A DNA stretch of 64,000 nt, from contig WPIO01000213.1 in assembly GCA_009760855.2 (NCBI GenBank), positions 102,001 through 166,000 on the forward strand, read 5' to 3'. Source of the DNA: Cristatella mucedo. Its lineage: Eukaryota > Bryozoa > Phylactolaemata > Cristatellidae. This document shows positions 51,713 through 64,000 of this stretch, piece by piece (positions within the stretch are counted from its first letter, which is position 1; each line of letters begins with the position of its first letter). The translations under genes and the position numbers were made by a program. The notes below the pieces were generated by a model. That model was not told the DNA's origin. It searched no databases and saw nothing but the letters and a program-made list of their open reading frames with translations.

Positions 51713-51874
51713 GCGAATGCCGGAAAGAAGCCGCGAGGAATATTTGCTCAAGAACTTTTTTCTAAAAGTACTTTGAGGAACGACTTCATGCTGCGATTCC
51801 ACCGTCTCAACAGCCACTTATAGAAGCTACTTTGTTAAAATAGCGAATTCTCACGGCTTTCCTCCTTCAATAAA
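51713..51874 (+). CDS. second copy of the possible terminal exon
   Basis: A duplicate of 44005-44166: acceptor CGACTTTTTTTCAG ends at 51712, the same 36-codon frame ends with TAG at 51821-51823, and AATAAA lies at 51869-51874. All signals are intact. If the duplication is real, the gene has two possible terminal exons in tandem. Confidence 0.4.
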
Positions 51875-52900
51875 GTCTAAGCACCAACGTAGCACGAATA
51901 TCACCTTGACTTCTATTTGTGACCAGCTGCAGGCAGTCATGAGCTACATTGAACAGATACATTTATGATGCTCCGAACCAAGCATTAGTACTGTAATGTA
52001 AAGTTCCTCGGTGAGTAGCTCCACAAAGCTACACCAAATAAGTACTATGCAGAAGCTTCCTAATGCCACTCACAGTTTAGTAGCTTTCGGTACTTATACG
52101 GTAAACTAGAGATTTCATCTCAAACAACCAACTACTGGCATGACGCATAGGTGAGTAACGACAGGCCTCTGAGCCGTCTAGTATCTCAACAGTATCGTCT
52201 GTTGCAAGAGCAGTCATCTAGTCTAGCCGAACTTTTGAAGTGTCAAGTGAGTAGCAATTAATCTTCATCCTCATTTAGCATGAGGACAATTAAGGGCATC
52301 GAGAATCGAATGTCTCCAAGTCAAGCATTCGGGTTATCTGCAGCACATTCCGATGGCGTAGAACACAAATGCAGCTCGGTATTTTTAGTATACAAGTTAT
52401 AGGTGATGTTATAGCTTGAATCACTTAATACAGTACCTCAGTTAGACGACCAACAATGCTGATGTCAACGATCAACCATTACCTCAACCGCTCTCAGATT
52501 AGCTCCTTACCTAATATAATGTATCTCCGTCTGTAACTCCACAAAGTCATCAAGACCATGAGGTGTTACTCAAGAGAGATTAGTATAACGCACTCATTGC
52601 CTAAGCGGCTTTCGGAACGCATTCGGTAGTCAACAGGCTTCGTCTCACGCAACGAAGAGAAAGTGGGAAGCATAGCACAGTCAGGACTGCAGCTGTGGTA
52701 GTGAGTAGCATGGAAGTACCAGCTGAGGACCACTGAGCCATAGTAGGTAGCAGGAGAGTAGTGTCTGAAGATCCTTATGATGATCTACCCGATCGCTTCT
52801 CTCGATTCTGTGTGCCGAAGATGGGCAAGATGAGGTAGCCCATCACTACGATTACAACATTTCCACTGGAATACTGTTCCCGATTCCTGGCTGCACTTTA

Positions 52901-54722
52901 ATGCCTACATTCAGGCAGGTCACTAGTGATCTCATACTGAAGTTCCTATCCCAAGCAAAGAAGACAACAAGTTCTTTAGACCCTATTCCCACTGCCCTGC
53001 TCGTACGTTGCAATGATCTGCTGCTGCAAAGCATAAATAACATAACTAATATGTCATTAGCCTTAGGTCATGTACCAGCACCTTTCAAAAAGCTGTAGTC
53101 AGGCCACTTCTCAGGAAATCAACACTAGACAAAGATAACTTGAGCAACTACCGCCCAGTCTCCCTTCCCTACCATTCCTATCGAAGACACTGGAACAGGT
53201 CGTGGCAGACCAGCTGAACTCATATGTTGACACTTCAAACCTTGCTAGTAAGTTCCAGTCTGGCCTTGGGGCTTATCACTCACATCAGCAATGCTTAGGG
53301 TGTACAACAACCTGCTGAGGAATGCAGACACATGCAGAGTGTCTGCTTGTTTTGCTCGATCTTTCGGCAGCTTTTGACACCATCGATCACAAAGTTCTTC
53401 TAGAGCGCCTCTCATCTCGCCATAGCATCACTGACACTGCTCTGCAATGGTTCAGGTCCTATCTCAGTGGGAGACTCTCCAGATTATTGACGTGAATGGA
53501 CAAAGACCGTCCGAGGTACCTCTGAAATATGCGGTACCTCTGGGCTTGGTGCAGTTCTTTTCACGTTGTATACTCTCCCTCTTGCTGATGTGATTGCCAA
53601 GCACAATCTAGGCTTTCACTTCAATTTGGATGACACTCAGTTTTTCCTTTGCTTTGATCCCTCCCAGCCTTTGAGCACCTCGAATTCTCTCAACTCTCTC
53701 GCTGCAAGTATTGAGAACATCCGCACAAGGATGGCAGCGAATTTTCTCAAACTAAACTATAATGAAACTAACTTATTAGTTATGGGCGAAGCCAGTGTGA
53801 TTCAGAAATATGAAAGGCTGACGCTAAAAAATGGCTCTGCCGGCATATCTCCTGTTGAATCAGCTTTCGAAATCTAGGTAGCATGTTCCAAAGTGAAATC
53901 TCGTTAGACGACTACATCAGCTCCTCAATCAAGTCTGCCTACTTAAGCTACATAACATTGCTAAAATTCGGGCTTGTTTAGATAGGATACCACGTCTAAG
54001 TTGGTCCATGCATTTGTGACATCCCGTTTTGACTTCTGTAACTCACTGCTTGCTGGCCTACTGGCATGTGCAACCAGGCGATTACAGCTGGTGCAAAAAT
54101 CTTTAGCTAGGCTTGTCTGACGTGAGCATTGCAGTTGCCTCATCACACCATTTCTCGCCGACGTACACTAGGCTAGCAGTCAAGCAACGGATCGACTTCA
54201 CGGTTCGGTCGCTCACTATTAGGTGTCTTCATTCTGTGGCTCCAGCCTATCTCTCAGATGTACTCCCCTCCAGGCCAAGCATCGTATCCCCCTCCCCCCA
54301 CACTTTTTCGGAATACAGCAGTTTACCAGTACCTCGACAAACCTCAAATCCCATGGAAACCGTGCATCTAGCTCGTATGCTACCAAATTCTGGAACTCCC
54401 TCCCGACTTTCGTCGAAACATCCCCTGACTTGACCACATTTAAAAAGAACTTAAGACCACGCCTATTTAGGACAGCATTTAGTGGGTCCCTGTGATTCGT
54501 CCTTCATTTGCTTATGAGTGCATGCACTGTGCATGCTGCCACTAACCACACATGCATGCTGACCCTGTGCATGTCAGCCCTAAACCGGGTTATTCATGTT
54601 GTTTATCAAGCACGATACTACTCACCATTCAATCGCGTTTCCTGCTGCAGCAAAAGTAAACCGCCTAGAAAGAGATTGAGCTCACTGAGGGCGCTTTTTC
54701 AAGTGCATTATTATCATTCAAA
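52901..54722 (+). mobile_element. LINE-A, long copy (unit 2)
   Basis: A duplicate of 45193-47010. It has an extra frameshift at 53087 (A-run), a two-base insertion near 53164 and a two-base insertion near 53476. It shares the NLDD substitution at the catalytic position, so the defect predates the duplication. Confidence 0.88.
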
Positions 54723-55314
54723 CAGCAAGCTACTAAGATCGCTTGCTAGCGAGTCTCAACGAGTAAGTGTCAGGTTGCTGAGTTCGACCGACATACGAAA
54801 CGAATTAAGTACGACATAAATAATGCTGTGGCCCCTTCCGACACACTGATTGTGGCTCCCCGTCTTTAATGTGATTATGCAGCATTTAGTATCTCAAGCA
54901 GCATTGCGATCCAAAAGTACATTTGGAGTGATGTATCCACCATTGTTGCTGCCTCAGATGATGTCGGTCATGTCTAGGAGAATTTGTATTTGGCTAATTT
55001 CGATTTGACTCCACCCTAAATTTTTTCAAACAATCCATTTATTATCATCAATGTGTGTTACATGCTGCTTAGTGACAATATTTTCGAAAGTTGTCAAAAA
55101 ATCAAGAACTAGGTAGTATTTTCTTGTTTAACAGCACAGCTAAAGTAGTTAACGTATTTTGACGATCAGTGTAAACCTGAAGTGAAAACGTTAAAGAAAG
55201 TTTCATCTCTAGCTAAAGGGATAATTATTACAACATTTTCCTAACGAGCAGCCTGGAAGGTTGTTTTTTCAAGGTTATGGCCTTATTAGATATTAGGGAT
55301 TTTGTAATAAGACC

Positions 55315-55590
55315 CTAATGAGGAGTGGGCGGTTGTTTGGAATAGATCTGTGTACCACCTTTAATAGTAGCAAGATTAATAATCAAGCAGGAAATATCCG
55401 TTACAGTCTTCACTCCAGGAGCACTTTTCCTACATATGGAGCCTTCTAAACCACCAGGACTATACCTCAGATTTTTTTCGCACTTACCCACTATAGATAA
55501 AACCTGACGTACTGCAACTTTGAATGTGTAAACTGTTAGAAAGACAAATTGGAGTCGCTTCATCTCTTGAGCCTTCTCTGTTGAGGTCAC
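55315..55590 (-). CDS. second copy of the hypothetical minus-strand exon
   Basis: A duplicate of 47605-47880 with the same acceptor and an unchanged reading frame. The lack of change in both copies is expected from recency and does not prove selection. Confidence 0.33.
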   Translation of the reverse strand: MTSTEKAQEMKRLQFVFLTVYTFKVAVRQVLSIVGKCEKNLRYSPGGLEGSICRKSAPGVKTVTDISCLIINLATIKGGTQIYSKQPPTPH

Positions 55591-56304
55591 CTAAGGTGAG
55601 AAAAAAGAATAGGCACTGTAAAAGACATTTTATGGCTATATATGTGACAATTTAGTTACATTCCTAATTTAAACAGATTGGCGATTGATGAACAACATTG
55701 CAAAAAGTAACTTTTTACTTCCTTCAAAGCTGGAGGGTGGCATCGGGTGTCTCCACGTTTTCTGTGGACCATGACCTGATTTCTCCGAGATACCTTCGCG
55801 GTTTCTGCTGCTATCTTTGCTGCTACTGTTTATGAGCTGTCCTCGGATATGCTACTCAAAAGAGGACCGGCTTAGCATAAGGTGAGAGGTCGCTCTTAGT
55901 GCGACAATTACCGGCAGGCTTTCTCCTAAGGGTCAGTAAGAACCTACCTGTACCCGGCAATCGTCCTATCAACAGCTCGGTTATTGAACCTACGACCCGC
56001 AAGTTAAAAGCGCTGATTAGCACTCGTTGCGGTAATAGCTCACTTGCCTTCTCCCAGCACATTGTGAAACCTCGTCCGGCGACCGGTACTAAGGTCCAAT
56101 AAATTAAATTCGAAGGGGCTTCATCTGCCGGGCAGGCTACACACCGACTTGAATGCAAGCTGCTTAATCGGCGTCCCAAAGTTGTTCGACAGCCTCTTAA
56201 AACACGTCCACTAAATGTCAGCTTGCTAAAAGCCAAGTGGTCACTTATGCATCATCAGACTGTCACGGAGTATCTAGATGTATTTCTGCTTACCGAAATC
56301 TAAT

Positions 56305-57383
56305 AATACTAATAATAAAGAATAATTCACTTGTTAAAGCGCCCTCAGAGAACTTATTCTCTTTCTAGGCGCTTTACGTTTGCTGCAAAGGGAAATGCAA
56401 TTGAATGGTAAGTAAAATCAAGCTTGAAAAACAAACAAAATGAATAATCTGGTTAGGGGTGACATGCACAGGGTCAGCATGCAAATGTGGTTAGTGGCAG
56501 CATGCCCAGTGTCAGCACGCATAAGCACATCAAGGACAAATCACAGGGACCCGCTACATGCTGTCCTAAATAGGTGTTTTTAAGTTCCTCTTAAATGTGG
56601 TCAGGTCAGGGGATGTTCTGACGCAGGTCGGGAGGGAGTTCCAGGCTGTGGGAGCATACGAACTAAATGCACGGTCTCCAAAGGATTCAAGGTTTGTACG
56701 AGGTATTTATAGACTGTTGGATTCCGAAAAACGGGTGGTATAATGCTTGGCCTGATGGGGGGAGTAGATCTGAGAGATAGGCTGGAGCCAAATAATGAAG
56801 TGACATAAAAGTGAGCGACAGAACTTGAAGTCATTCCGTTGCTTGACTGGTAGCCATAGCAGGTCGGCGAGAAGTGGAGTAATGTGGCAACTGCGACGCT
56901 CACGACAGACAAGCCTAGCTGCACAGTTTTGCACCAGCTGCAATCGCCTGATCGCACATGCTGGTAGGCCAGTAAGCAGTGAGTTGCAGCAGTCGAGACG
57001 GGATGTCATGAATGCATGGACCAACTTGGACGTTGTATCCTTATCTAAACCAGCCCGAATTTTAGCAACGTTATGAAGCTGAAAATAGGCAGATTTGACT
57101 GTGGAACTGATATGATAGTCTAACGAGAGGTTGTTTTGGAATATGACACCTAGATTTCGAGCTAATTCAATAGGAGATATGCTGGCAGAGCCCAGTTTTG
57201 AGGGTCAGCCTTTCCAATCTCTGAATCACATTGGGTTTGCCCATAACTAGTTAGTTAGTTTTATCATCGTTTAGTTTTAGAAAATTTGCTGCCATCCATG
57301 TGCGGATGTCATCAATGCATGCAGCAAGTGAGTTTAGAGAATTTGATGTGCTCGAAGGCTGGGAGGGATCAAAGCAAAGGTAC
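56305..57383 (-). mobile_element. LINE-A 3' half (unit 2)
   Basis: A duplicate of 48595-49675. Compared with the copies at 58742 and 61178, the 3' UTR portion (about 56320-56700) differs at many positions, whereas the RT portion to its right is almost identical, placing a crossover inside this element. Confidence 0.88.
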
Positions 57384-58741
57384 ACGATCCCCTGTCAATT
57401 AGCTTTATATTTACGATCGTCTGACTCGGGTTCCACAACTCACAGTCTGTGGATTCTGACAAGGTTAGTGGCAGGGATGAAATTGTTGTTCGTGGATTGG
57501 TTATCTATAAGATTCGCAGTTTTTTCGCACAGGCTATCGTTTGAATTAGTTGCAATCAGGTCCTCACCAGAATCAGTTCCTCTAGCGGTTGTGATATACC
57601 AACCTCCTGCTGGCTGTCTATCTTGCTTATAGAGGAGTTTTCAGAGTTTTTTTTGCTACAATATTTGATCTATTCCTTGATTGAGATATGAACTTCCGGA
57701 CAAGGTCATTAGTGACCTTGAATGTAGACTTTGAGGTCGTTCATTTAGTTGAGACACGGCATTCTAGGGGGAAGCCATCTTAGGACAGACTCCTTGATCT
57801 TGTCTATCTTGTACCGACTCTGAATCCAACAGTACGAACGTACGCCGTAAAAGATCCGGCTGGCGAAGTAACTGCTTGGCTAGTCGGAGTCGACGTCCAC
57901 CACAGTCGAGAGCTTCCGGACAAAGAAGCTGGAACAGCGATCAGCTAGATCATCACTGGGATCATTAGATTAGGAGCTAACCTGAAAGCGGTGGATGAGA
58001 TCGTTGATCGCCGACATCAGCGTTTTTGGATTGTGCATCTTTTATTCAACACTGATTTTACAGAAGATGGATTGGCCAGTGCTAGGATTGATTGGTACGA
58101 CCTACAGTAGTCATCTTATGCCGGTCGATGGACAGTTAGTCTTGGTCTTGCGTATGCTTTTTTAAGCATAGTCTTTGTAGACCTGTAGCCAGGCTAGGTT
58201 CTGTTCGCTGGGACAGGACGGCTGTAATTTAGTAAGGGTCACTGGCTGGGCTGGGGTCTGACCTATGGCATATGCCGTAAGGAGGGGTCACCGGGGCTCG
58301 TGGGTAGGAGAAGTTGGCCGAGTAAGTCGTAATGTTGGTGGCTCCCGGTCTCGCCGAGTTATGCACCTGGATGGTTGCAGGCGTGCTCCAGTAATGCGGC
58401 CACACAGGCAAGGCAACGAGGGCCCAAAGCCCGAGTGGAGCTGGATAGCACGCTCACTGTTGTGAGTTGTATATTCCGCGGTCCCCTGTATCCTGTTCTT
58501 GACCCCCACCCCCCCTGAGTTAGCGTCTTTCGGCGGAAGCTCTCGGCTGTGATCGACGTCTACTTCGACTAGTGTTACGTTACTGTCTCCGGCAGCAGCA
58601 GCGCTAGTGGACTCTCAAGGAGACACGAAGACATGAGCGGGAGAACGCGAGAGGTGAACGAGAATCTCGTCTTTATTCGCTAGCTGGTACATATACGAGC
58701 TGGAGGCTGACTGACTCAACACTGATAATGGGGTGCCTCTG

Positions 58742-59821
58742 TAATAATAATAAAAATAATAATAATTCACTTGATAAAGCGCCCCCAGAGAACTTAATCT
58801 CTCTCTAGGTGCTTTACATTTGCTGTAAAGTAAAATCCAATTGAATGGTAAGTAAAATAATGCTTGAAAAACAAACAAAATGAATAATATGGTTAGGGGT
58901 GACATGCACAGGGTCAGCATGCAAATGTGGTTAGTGGCAGCATGCACAGTGTCAGCACGCATCAGCACATCAAGGACGAATCACAGGGACCCACTAAATG
59001 CTATCCTAAATAGGTGTTTTTAAGTTCCTCTTAAATGTGGTCAGGTCAGGGGATGTTCTGACGCAGGTCGGGAGGGAGTTCCAGGCTGTGGGAGCATACG
59101 AACTAAATGCACGGTCTCCAAAGGATTTAAGGTTTGTACGAGGTATTTCTAGACTGTTGGATTCCGAAAAACGGGTGGTATAATGCTTGGCCTGATGGGG
59201 GGAGTAGATCTGAGAGATAGGCTGGAGCCAAATAATGAAGTGACATAAAAGTGAGCGACAGAACTTGAAGTCATTCCGTTGCTTGACTGGTAGCCATAGC
59301 AGGTCGGCGAGAAGTGGAGTAATGTGGCAACTGCGACGCTCACGACAGACAAGCCTAGCTGCACAGTTTTGCACCAGCTGCAATCGCCTGATCGCACATG
59401 CTGGTAGGCCAGTAAGCAGTGAGTTGCAGCAGTCGAGACGGGATGTCATGAATGCATGGACCAACTTGGACGTTGTATCCTTATCTAAACCAGCCCGAAT
59501 TTTAGCAACGTTATGAAGCTGAAAATAGGCAGATTTGACTGTGGAACTGATATGATAGTCTAACGAGAGGTCGTTTTGGAATATGACACCTAGATTTCGA
59601 GCTAATTCAATAGGAGATATGCTGGCAGAGCCAGTTTTGAGGGTCAGCCTTTCCAATCTCTGAATCACATTGGGTTTGCCCATAACTAGTTAGTTAGTTT
59701 TATCATCGTTTAGTTTTAGAAAATTTGCTGCCATCCATGTGCGGATGTCATCAATGCATGCAGCAAGTGAGTTTAGAGAATTTGATGTGCTCGAAGGCTG
59801 GGAGGGATCAAAGCAAAGGTA
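58742..59821 (-). mobile_element. LINE-A 3' half (2.4-kb unit a)
   Basis: It has the most continuous LINE-A frame in the right arm: minus strand 59683-59006, 225 codons, from MGKPNVIQRLERLTL to the C-terminus TTFKRNLKTPI. It lacks the YADD segment, which lies upstream of the 5' break. A (TAATAATAAAAATAATAAT) tail is at 58742. Confidence 0.88.
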
Positions 59822-61224
59822 CACGATCCCCTGTCAATTAGCTTTATATTTACGATCGTCTGACTCGGGTTCCACAACTCACAGTCTGTGGATTCTGACA
59901 AGGTTAGTGGCAGGGATGAAATTGTTGTTCGTGGATTGGTTATCTATAAGATTCGCAGTTTTTCGCACAGGCTATCGTTTGAATTAGTTGCAATCAGGTC
60001 CTCACCAGAATCAGTTCCTCTAGCGGTTGTGATATACCAACCTCCTGCTGGCTGTCTATCTTGCTTATAGAGGAGTTTTCAGAGTTTTTTGCTACAATAT
60101 TTGATCTATTCCTTGATTGAGATATGAACTTCCGGACAAGGTCATTAGTGACCTTGAATGTAGACTTTGAGGTCGTTCATTTAGTTGAGACACGGCATTC
60201 TAGGGGGAAGCCATCTTAGGACAGACTCCTTGATCTTGTCTATCTTGTACCGACTCTGAATCCAACAGTACGAACGTACGCCGTAAAAGATCCGGCTGGC
60301 GAAGTAACTGCTTGGCTAGTCGGAGTCGACGTCCACCACAGTCGAGAGCTTCCGGACAAAGAAGCTGGAACAGCGATCAGCTAGATCATCACTGGGATCA
60401 TTAGATTAGGAGCTAACCTGAAAGCGGTGGATGAGATCGTTGATCGCCGACATCAGCGTTTTTGGATTGTGCATCTTTTATTCAACACTGATTTTACAGA
60501 AGATGGATTGGCCAGTGCTAGGATTGATTGGTACGACCTACAGTAGTCATCTTATGCCGGTCGATGGACAGTTAGTCTTGGTCTTGCGTATGCTTTTTCA
60601 AGCATAGTCTTTGTAGACCTGTAGCCAGGCTAGGTTCTGTTCGCTGGGACAGGACGGCTGTAATTTAGTAAGGGTCACTGGCTGGGCTGGGGTCTGACCT
60701 ATGGCATATGCCGTAAGGAGGGGTCACCGGGGCTCGTGGGTAGGAGAAGTTGGCCGAGTAAGTCGTAATGTTGGTGGCTCCCGGTCTCGCCGAGTTATGC
60801 ACCTGGATGGTTGCAGGCGTGCTCCAGTAATGCGGCCACACAGGCAAGGCAACGAGGGCCCAAAGCCCGAGTGGAGCTGGATAGCACGCTCACTGTTGTG
60901 AGTTGTATATTCCGCGGTCCCCTGTATCCTGTTCTTGACCCCCACCCCCCCTGAGTTAGCGTCTTTCGGCGGAAGCTCTCGGCTGTGATCGACGTCTACT
61001 TCGACTAGTGTTACGTTACTGTCTCCGGCAGCAGCAGCGCTAGTGGACTCTCAAGGAGACACGAAGACATGAGCGGGAGAACGCGAGAGGTGAACGAGAA
61101 TCTCGTCTTTATTCGCTAGCTGGTACATATACGAGCTGGAGGCTGACTGACTCAACACTGATAATGGGGTGCCTCTGTAATAATAATAAAAATAATAATA
61201 ATTCACTTGATAAAGCGCCCCCAG
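58789..61224 (+). repeat. 2,436-bp tandem repeat, unit a
   Basis: It contains LINE-A 3' half, endonuclease fragment, unassigned GC-richer stretch and LTR-like piece, in the order seen at the end of each 7.7-kb unit. Landmarks recur exactly 2436 bases apart (58615, 61051, 63487; 58265, 60701, 63137). Confidence 0.95.
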
Positions 61225-62257
61225 AGAACTTAATCTCTCTCTAGGTGCTTTACATTTGCTGTAAAGTAAAATCCAATTGAATGGTAAGTAAAATAATGCT
61301 TGAAAAACAAACAAAATGAATAATATGGTTAGGGGTGACATGCACAGGGTCAGCATGCAAATGTGGTTAGTGGCAGCATGCACAGTGTCAGCACGCATCA
61401 GCACATCAAGGACGAATCACAGGGACCCACTAAATGCTATCCTAAATAGGTGTTTTTAAGTTCCTCTTAAATGTGGTCAGGTCAGGGGATGTTCTGACGC
61501 AGGTCGGGAGGGAGTTCCAGGCTGTGGGAGCATACGAACTAAATGCACGGTCTCCAAAGGATTTAAGGTTTGTACGAGGTATTTCTAGACTGTTGGATTC
61601 CGAAAAACGGGTGGTATAATGCTTGGCCTGATGGGGGGAGTAGATCTGAGAGATAGGCTGGAGCCAAATAATGAAGTGACATAAAAGTGAGCGACAGAAC
61701 TTGAAGTCATTCCGTTGCTTGACTGGTAGCCATAGCAGGTCGGCGAGAAGTGGAGTAATGTGGCAACTGCGACGCTCACGACAGACAAGCCTAGCTGCAC
61801 AGTTTTGCACCAGCTGCAATCGCCTGATCGCACATGCTGGTAGGCCAGTAAGCAGTGAGTTGCAGCAGTCGAGACGGGATGTCATGAATGCATGGACCAA
61901 CTTGGACGTTGTATCCTTATCTAAACCAGCCCGAATTTTAGCAACGTTATGAAGCTGAAAATAGGCAGATTTGACTGTGGAACTGATATGATAGTCTAAC
62001 GAGAGGTCGTTTTGGAATATGACACCTAGATTTCGAGCTAATTCAATAGGAGATATGCTGGCAGAGCCAGTTTTGAGGGTCAGCCTTTCCAATCTCTGAA
62101 TCACATTGGGTTTGCCCATAACTAGTTAGTTAGTTTTATCATCGTTTAGTTTTAGAAAATTTGCTGCCATCCATGTGCGGATGTCATCAATGCATGCAGC
62201 AAGTGAGTTTAGAGAATTTGATGTGCTCGAAGGCTGGGAGGGATCAAAGCAAAGGTA
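61178..62257 (-). mobile_element. LINE-A 3' half (2.4-kb unit b)
   Basis: An essentially identical copy of 58742-59821, including the 225-codon frame (62119-61442). Confidence 0.88.
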
Positions 62258-63663
62258 CACGATCCCCTGTCAATTAGCTTTATATTTACGATCGTCTGAC
62301 TCGGGTTCCACAACTCACAGTCTGTGGATTCTGACAAGGTTAGTGGCAGGGATGAAATTGTTGTTCGTGGATTGGTTATCTATAAGATTCGCAGTTTTTC
62401 GCACAGGCTATCGTTTGAATTAGTTGCAATCAGGTCCTCACCAGAATCAGTTCCTCTAGCGGTTGTGATATACCAACCTCCTGCTGGCTGTCTATCTTGC
62501 TTATAGAGGAGTTTTCAGAGTTTTTTGCTACAATATTTGATCTATTCCTTGATTGAGATATGAACTTCCGGACAAGGTCATTAGTGACCTTGAATGTAGA
62601 CTTTGAGGTCGTTCATTTAGTTGAGACACGGCATTCTAGGGGGAAGCCATCTTAGGACAGACTCCTTGATCTTGTCTATCTTGTACCGACTCTGAATCCA
62701 ACAGTACGAACGTACGCCGTAAAAGATCCGGCTGGCGAAGTAACTGCTTGGCTAGTCGGAGTCGACGTCCACCACAGTCGAGAGCTTCCGGACAAAGAAG
62801 CTGGAACAGCGATCAGCTAGATCATCACTGGGATCATTAGATTAGGAGCTAACCTGAAAGCGGTGGATGAGATCGTTGATCGCCGACATCAGCGTTTTTG
62901 GATTGTGCATCTTTTATTCAACACTGATTTTACAGAAGATGGATTGGCCAGTGCTAGGATTGATTGGTACGACCTACAGTAGTCATCTTATGCCGGTCGA
63001 TGGACAGTTAGTCTTGGTCTTGCGTATGCTTTTTCAAGCATAGTCTTTGTAGACCTGTAGCCAGGCTAGGTTCTGTTCGCTGGGACAGGACGGCTGTAAT
63101 TTAGTAAGGGTCACTGGCTGGGCTGGGGTCTGACCTATGGCATATGCCGTAAGGAGGGGTCACCGGGGCTCGTGGGTAGGAGAAGTTGGCCGAGTAAGTC
63201 GTAATGTTGGTGGCTCCCGGTCTCGCCGAGTTATGCACCTGGATGGTTGCAGGCGTGCTCCAGTAATGCGGCCACACAGGCAAGGCAACGAGGGCCCAAA
63301 GCCCGAGTGGAGCTGGATAGCACGCTCACTGTTGTGAGTTGTATATTCCGCGGTCCCCTGTATCCTGTTCTTGACCCCCACCCCCCCTGAGTTAGCGTCT
63401 TTCGGCGGAAGCTCTCGGCTGTGATCGACGTCTACTTCGACTAGTGTTACGTTACTGTCTCCGGCAGCAGCAGCGCTAGTGGACTCTCAAGGAGACACGA
63501 AGACATGAGCGGGAGAACGCGAGAGGTGAACGAGAATCTCGTCTTTATTCGCTAGCTGGTACATATACGAGCTGGAGGCTGACTGACTCAACACTGATAA
63601 TGGGGTGCCTCTGTAATAATAATAAAAAAAATAATAATAATTCACTTGATAAAGCGCCCCCAG
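61225..63663 (+). repeat. 2,436-bp tandem repeat, unit b
   Basis: Nearly identical to unit a. Its right-hand microsatellite has three extra A bases (TAATAATAAAAAAAATAATAATAA at about 63618), giving 2439 bases. Confidence 0.95.
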
Positions 63664-64000
63664 AGAACTTAATCTCTCTCTAGGTGCTTTACATTTGCTG
63701 TAAAGTAAAATCCAATTGAATGGTAAGTAAAATAATGCTTGAAAAACAAACAAAATGAATAATATGGTTAGGGGTGACATGCACAGGGTCAGCATGCAAA
63801 TGTGGTTAGTGGCAGCATGCACAGTGTCAGCACGCATCAGCACATCAAGGACGAATCACAGGGACCCACTAAATGCTATCCTAAATAGGTGTTTTTAAGT
63901 TCCTCTTAAATGTGGTCAGGTCAGGGGATGTTCTGACGCAGGTCGGGAGGGAGTTCCAGGCTGTGGGAGCATACGAACTAAATGCACGGTCTCCAAAGGA
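63614..64000 (-). mobile_element. LINE-A 3' end, start of a third 2.4-kb unit (runs off the window)
   Basis: It has the same sequence as 58742-59125 and 61178-61560, ending at the window edge within the 'NLKSFGDRAF' coding region. The array therefore continues beyond 64000. Confidence 0.9.

Larger units (their letters stand above)
51081..58788 (+). repeat. tandem duplication, unit 2
   Basis: Second copy of 43373-51080 in direct orientation, with the same content in the same order. Differences are mainly small indels, for example the five-A versus six-A run at about 53087 that splits the LINE-A frame, and the C-run at 58508 (seven versus eleven C). Confidence 0.95.

Overview
This window looks like intergenic and intronic DNA from an animal (metazoan) genome, almost certainly an aquatic invertebrate; the sequence does not settle the phylum. 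The evidence is the repeat content and the splicing signals. The DNA is packed with broken CR1/L2-type LINE retrotransposons, tRNA-headed SINEs and a decayed Polinton/Maverick-type DNA polymerase. The few host-like coding pieces are short, intron-flanked exons, one pair of which forms a CARD (death-fold) domain, a domain typical of animals. There are no operons, ribosome binding sites or long intact bacterial-style genes.

Region 1 (1-7.6 kb): SINE and LINE debris, a low-copy segment with a paralogue at 9.6 kb, and a degraded R2/NeSL-like reverse transcriptase (minus strand, about 5.74-6.83 kb) that has been invaded by a LINE-A 3' end.

Region 2 (7.6-25.9 kb): the remains of a head-to-tail array of modules of about 1.15-1.4 kb, all on the + strand. 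The same start motif recurs near 8121, 9465, 15116, 16538, 19509, 20648, 24004 and 25551. The array is broken up by LINEs, SINEs and an AT-rich island (20.9-23.1 kb) holding a frameshifted protein-primed type-B DNA polymerase.

Region 3 (25.9-43.3 kb): a very large intron. A plus-strand exon at 27822-27988 encodes the first half of a CARD and one at 38857-39043 encodes the second half plus the stop codon, with matching phase-0 splice junctions. The 10.9 kb between them holds LINE-A, LINE-B, SINE-1 and SINE-2 copies and a very homogeneous 15-bp minisatellite (36808-37570). A possible terminal exon with a poly(A) signal lies at 44005-44166.

Region 4 (43.4-64 kb): recent tandem duplication. A unit of about 7.71 kb (43373-51080) is repeated at 51081-58788. 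Its last 2.44 kb is then repeated again at 58789-61224, at 61225-63663 and off the right edge. Both kinds of junction lie inside LINE-A 3' ends, which suggests recombination between repeats. Differences between the copies are largely one- or two-base indels, so an assembly or polishing contribution must be considered.

LINE-A, LINE-B, SINE-1, SINE-2 and 'module' are working names used only here. LINE-A has a YADD reverse transcriptase and a 3' end carrying a GCGC(T/C)TT-rich hairpin followed by (TAA/ATT)n. LINE-B has a related RT and a 3' end of ACATT-type repeats. No LINE copy is intact, so nothing here appears autonomously mobile.
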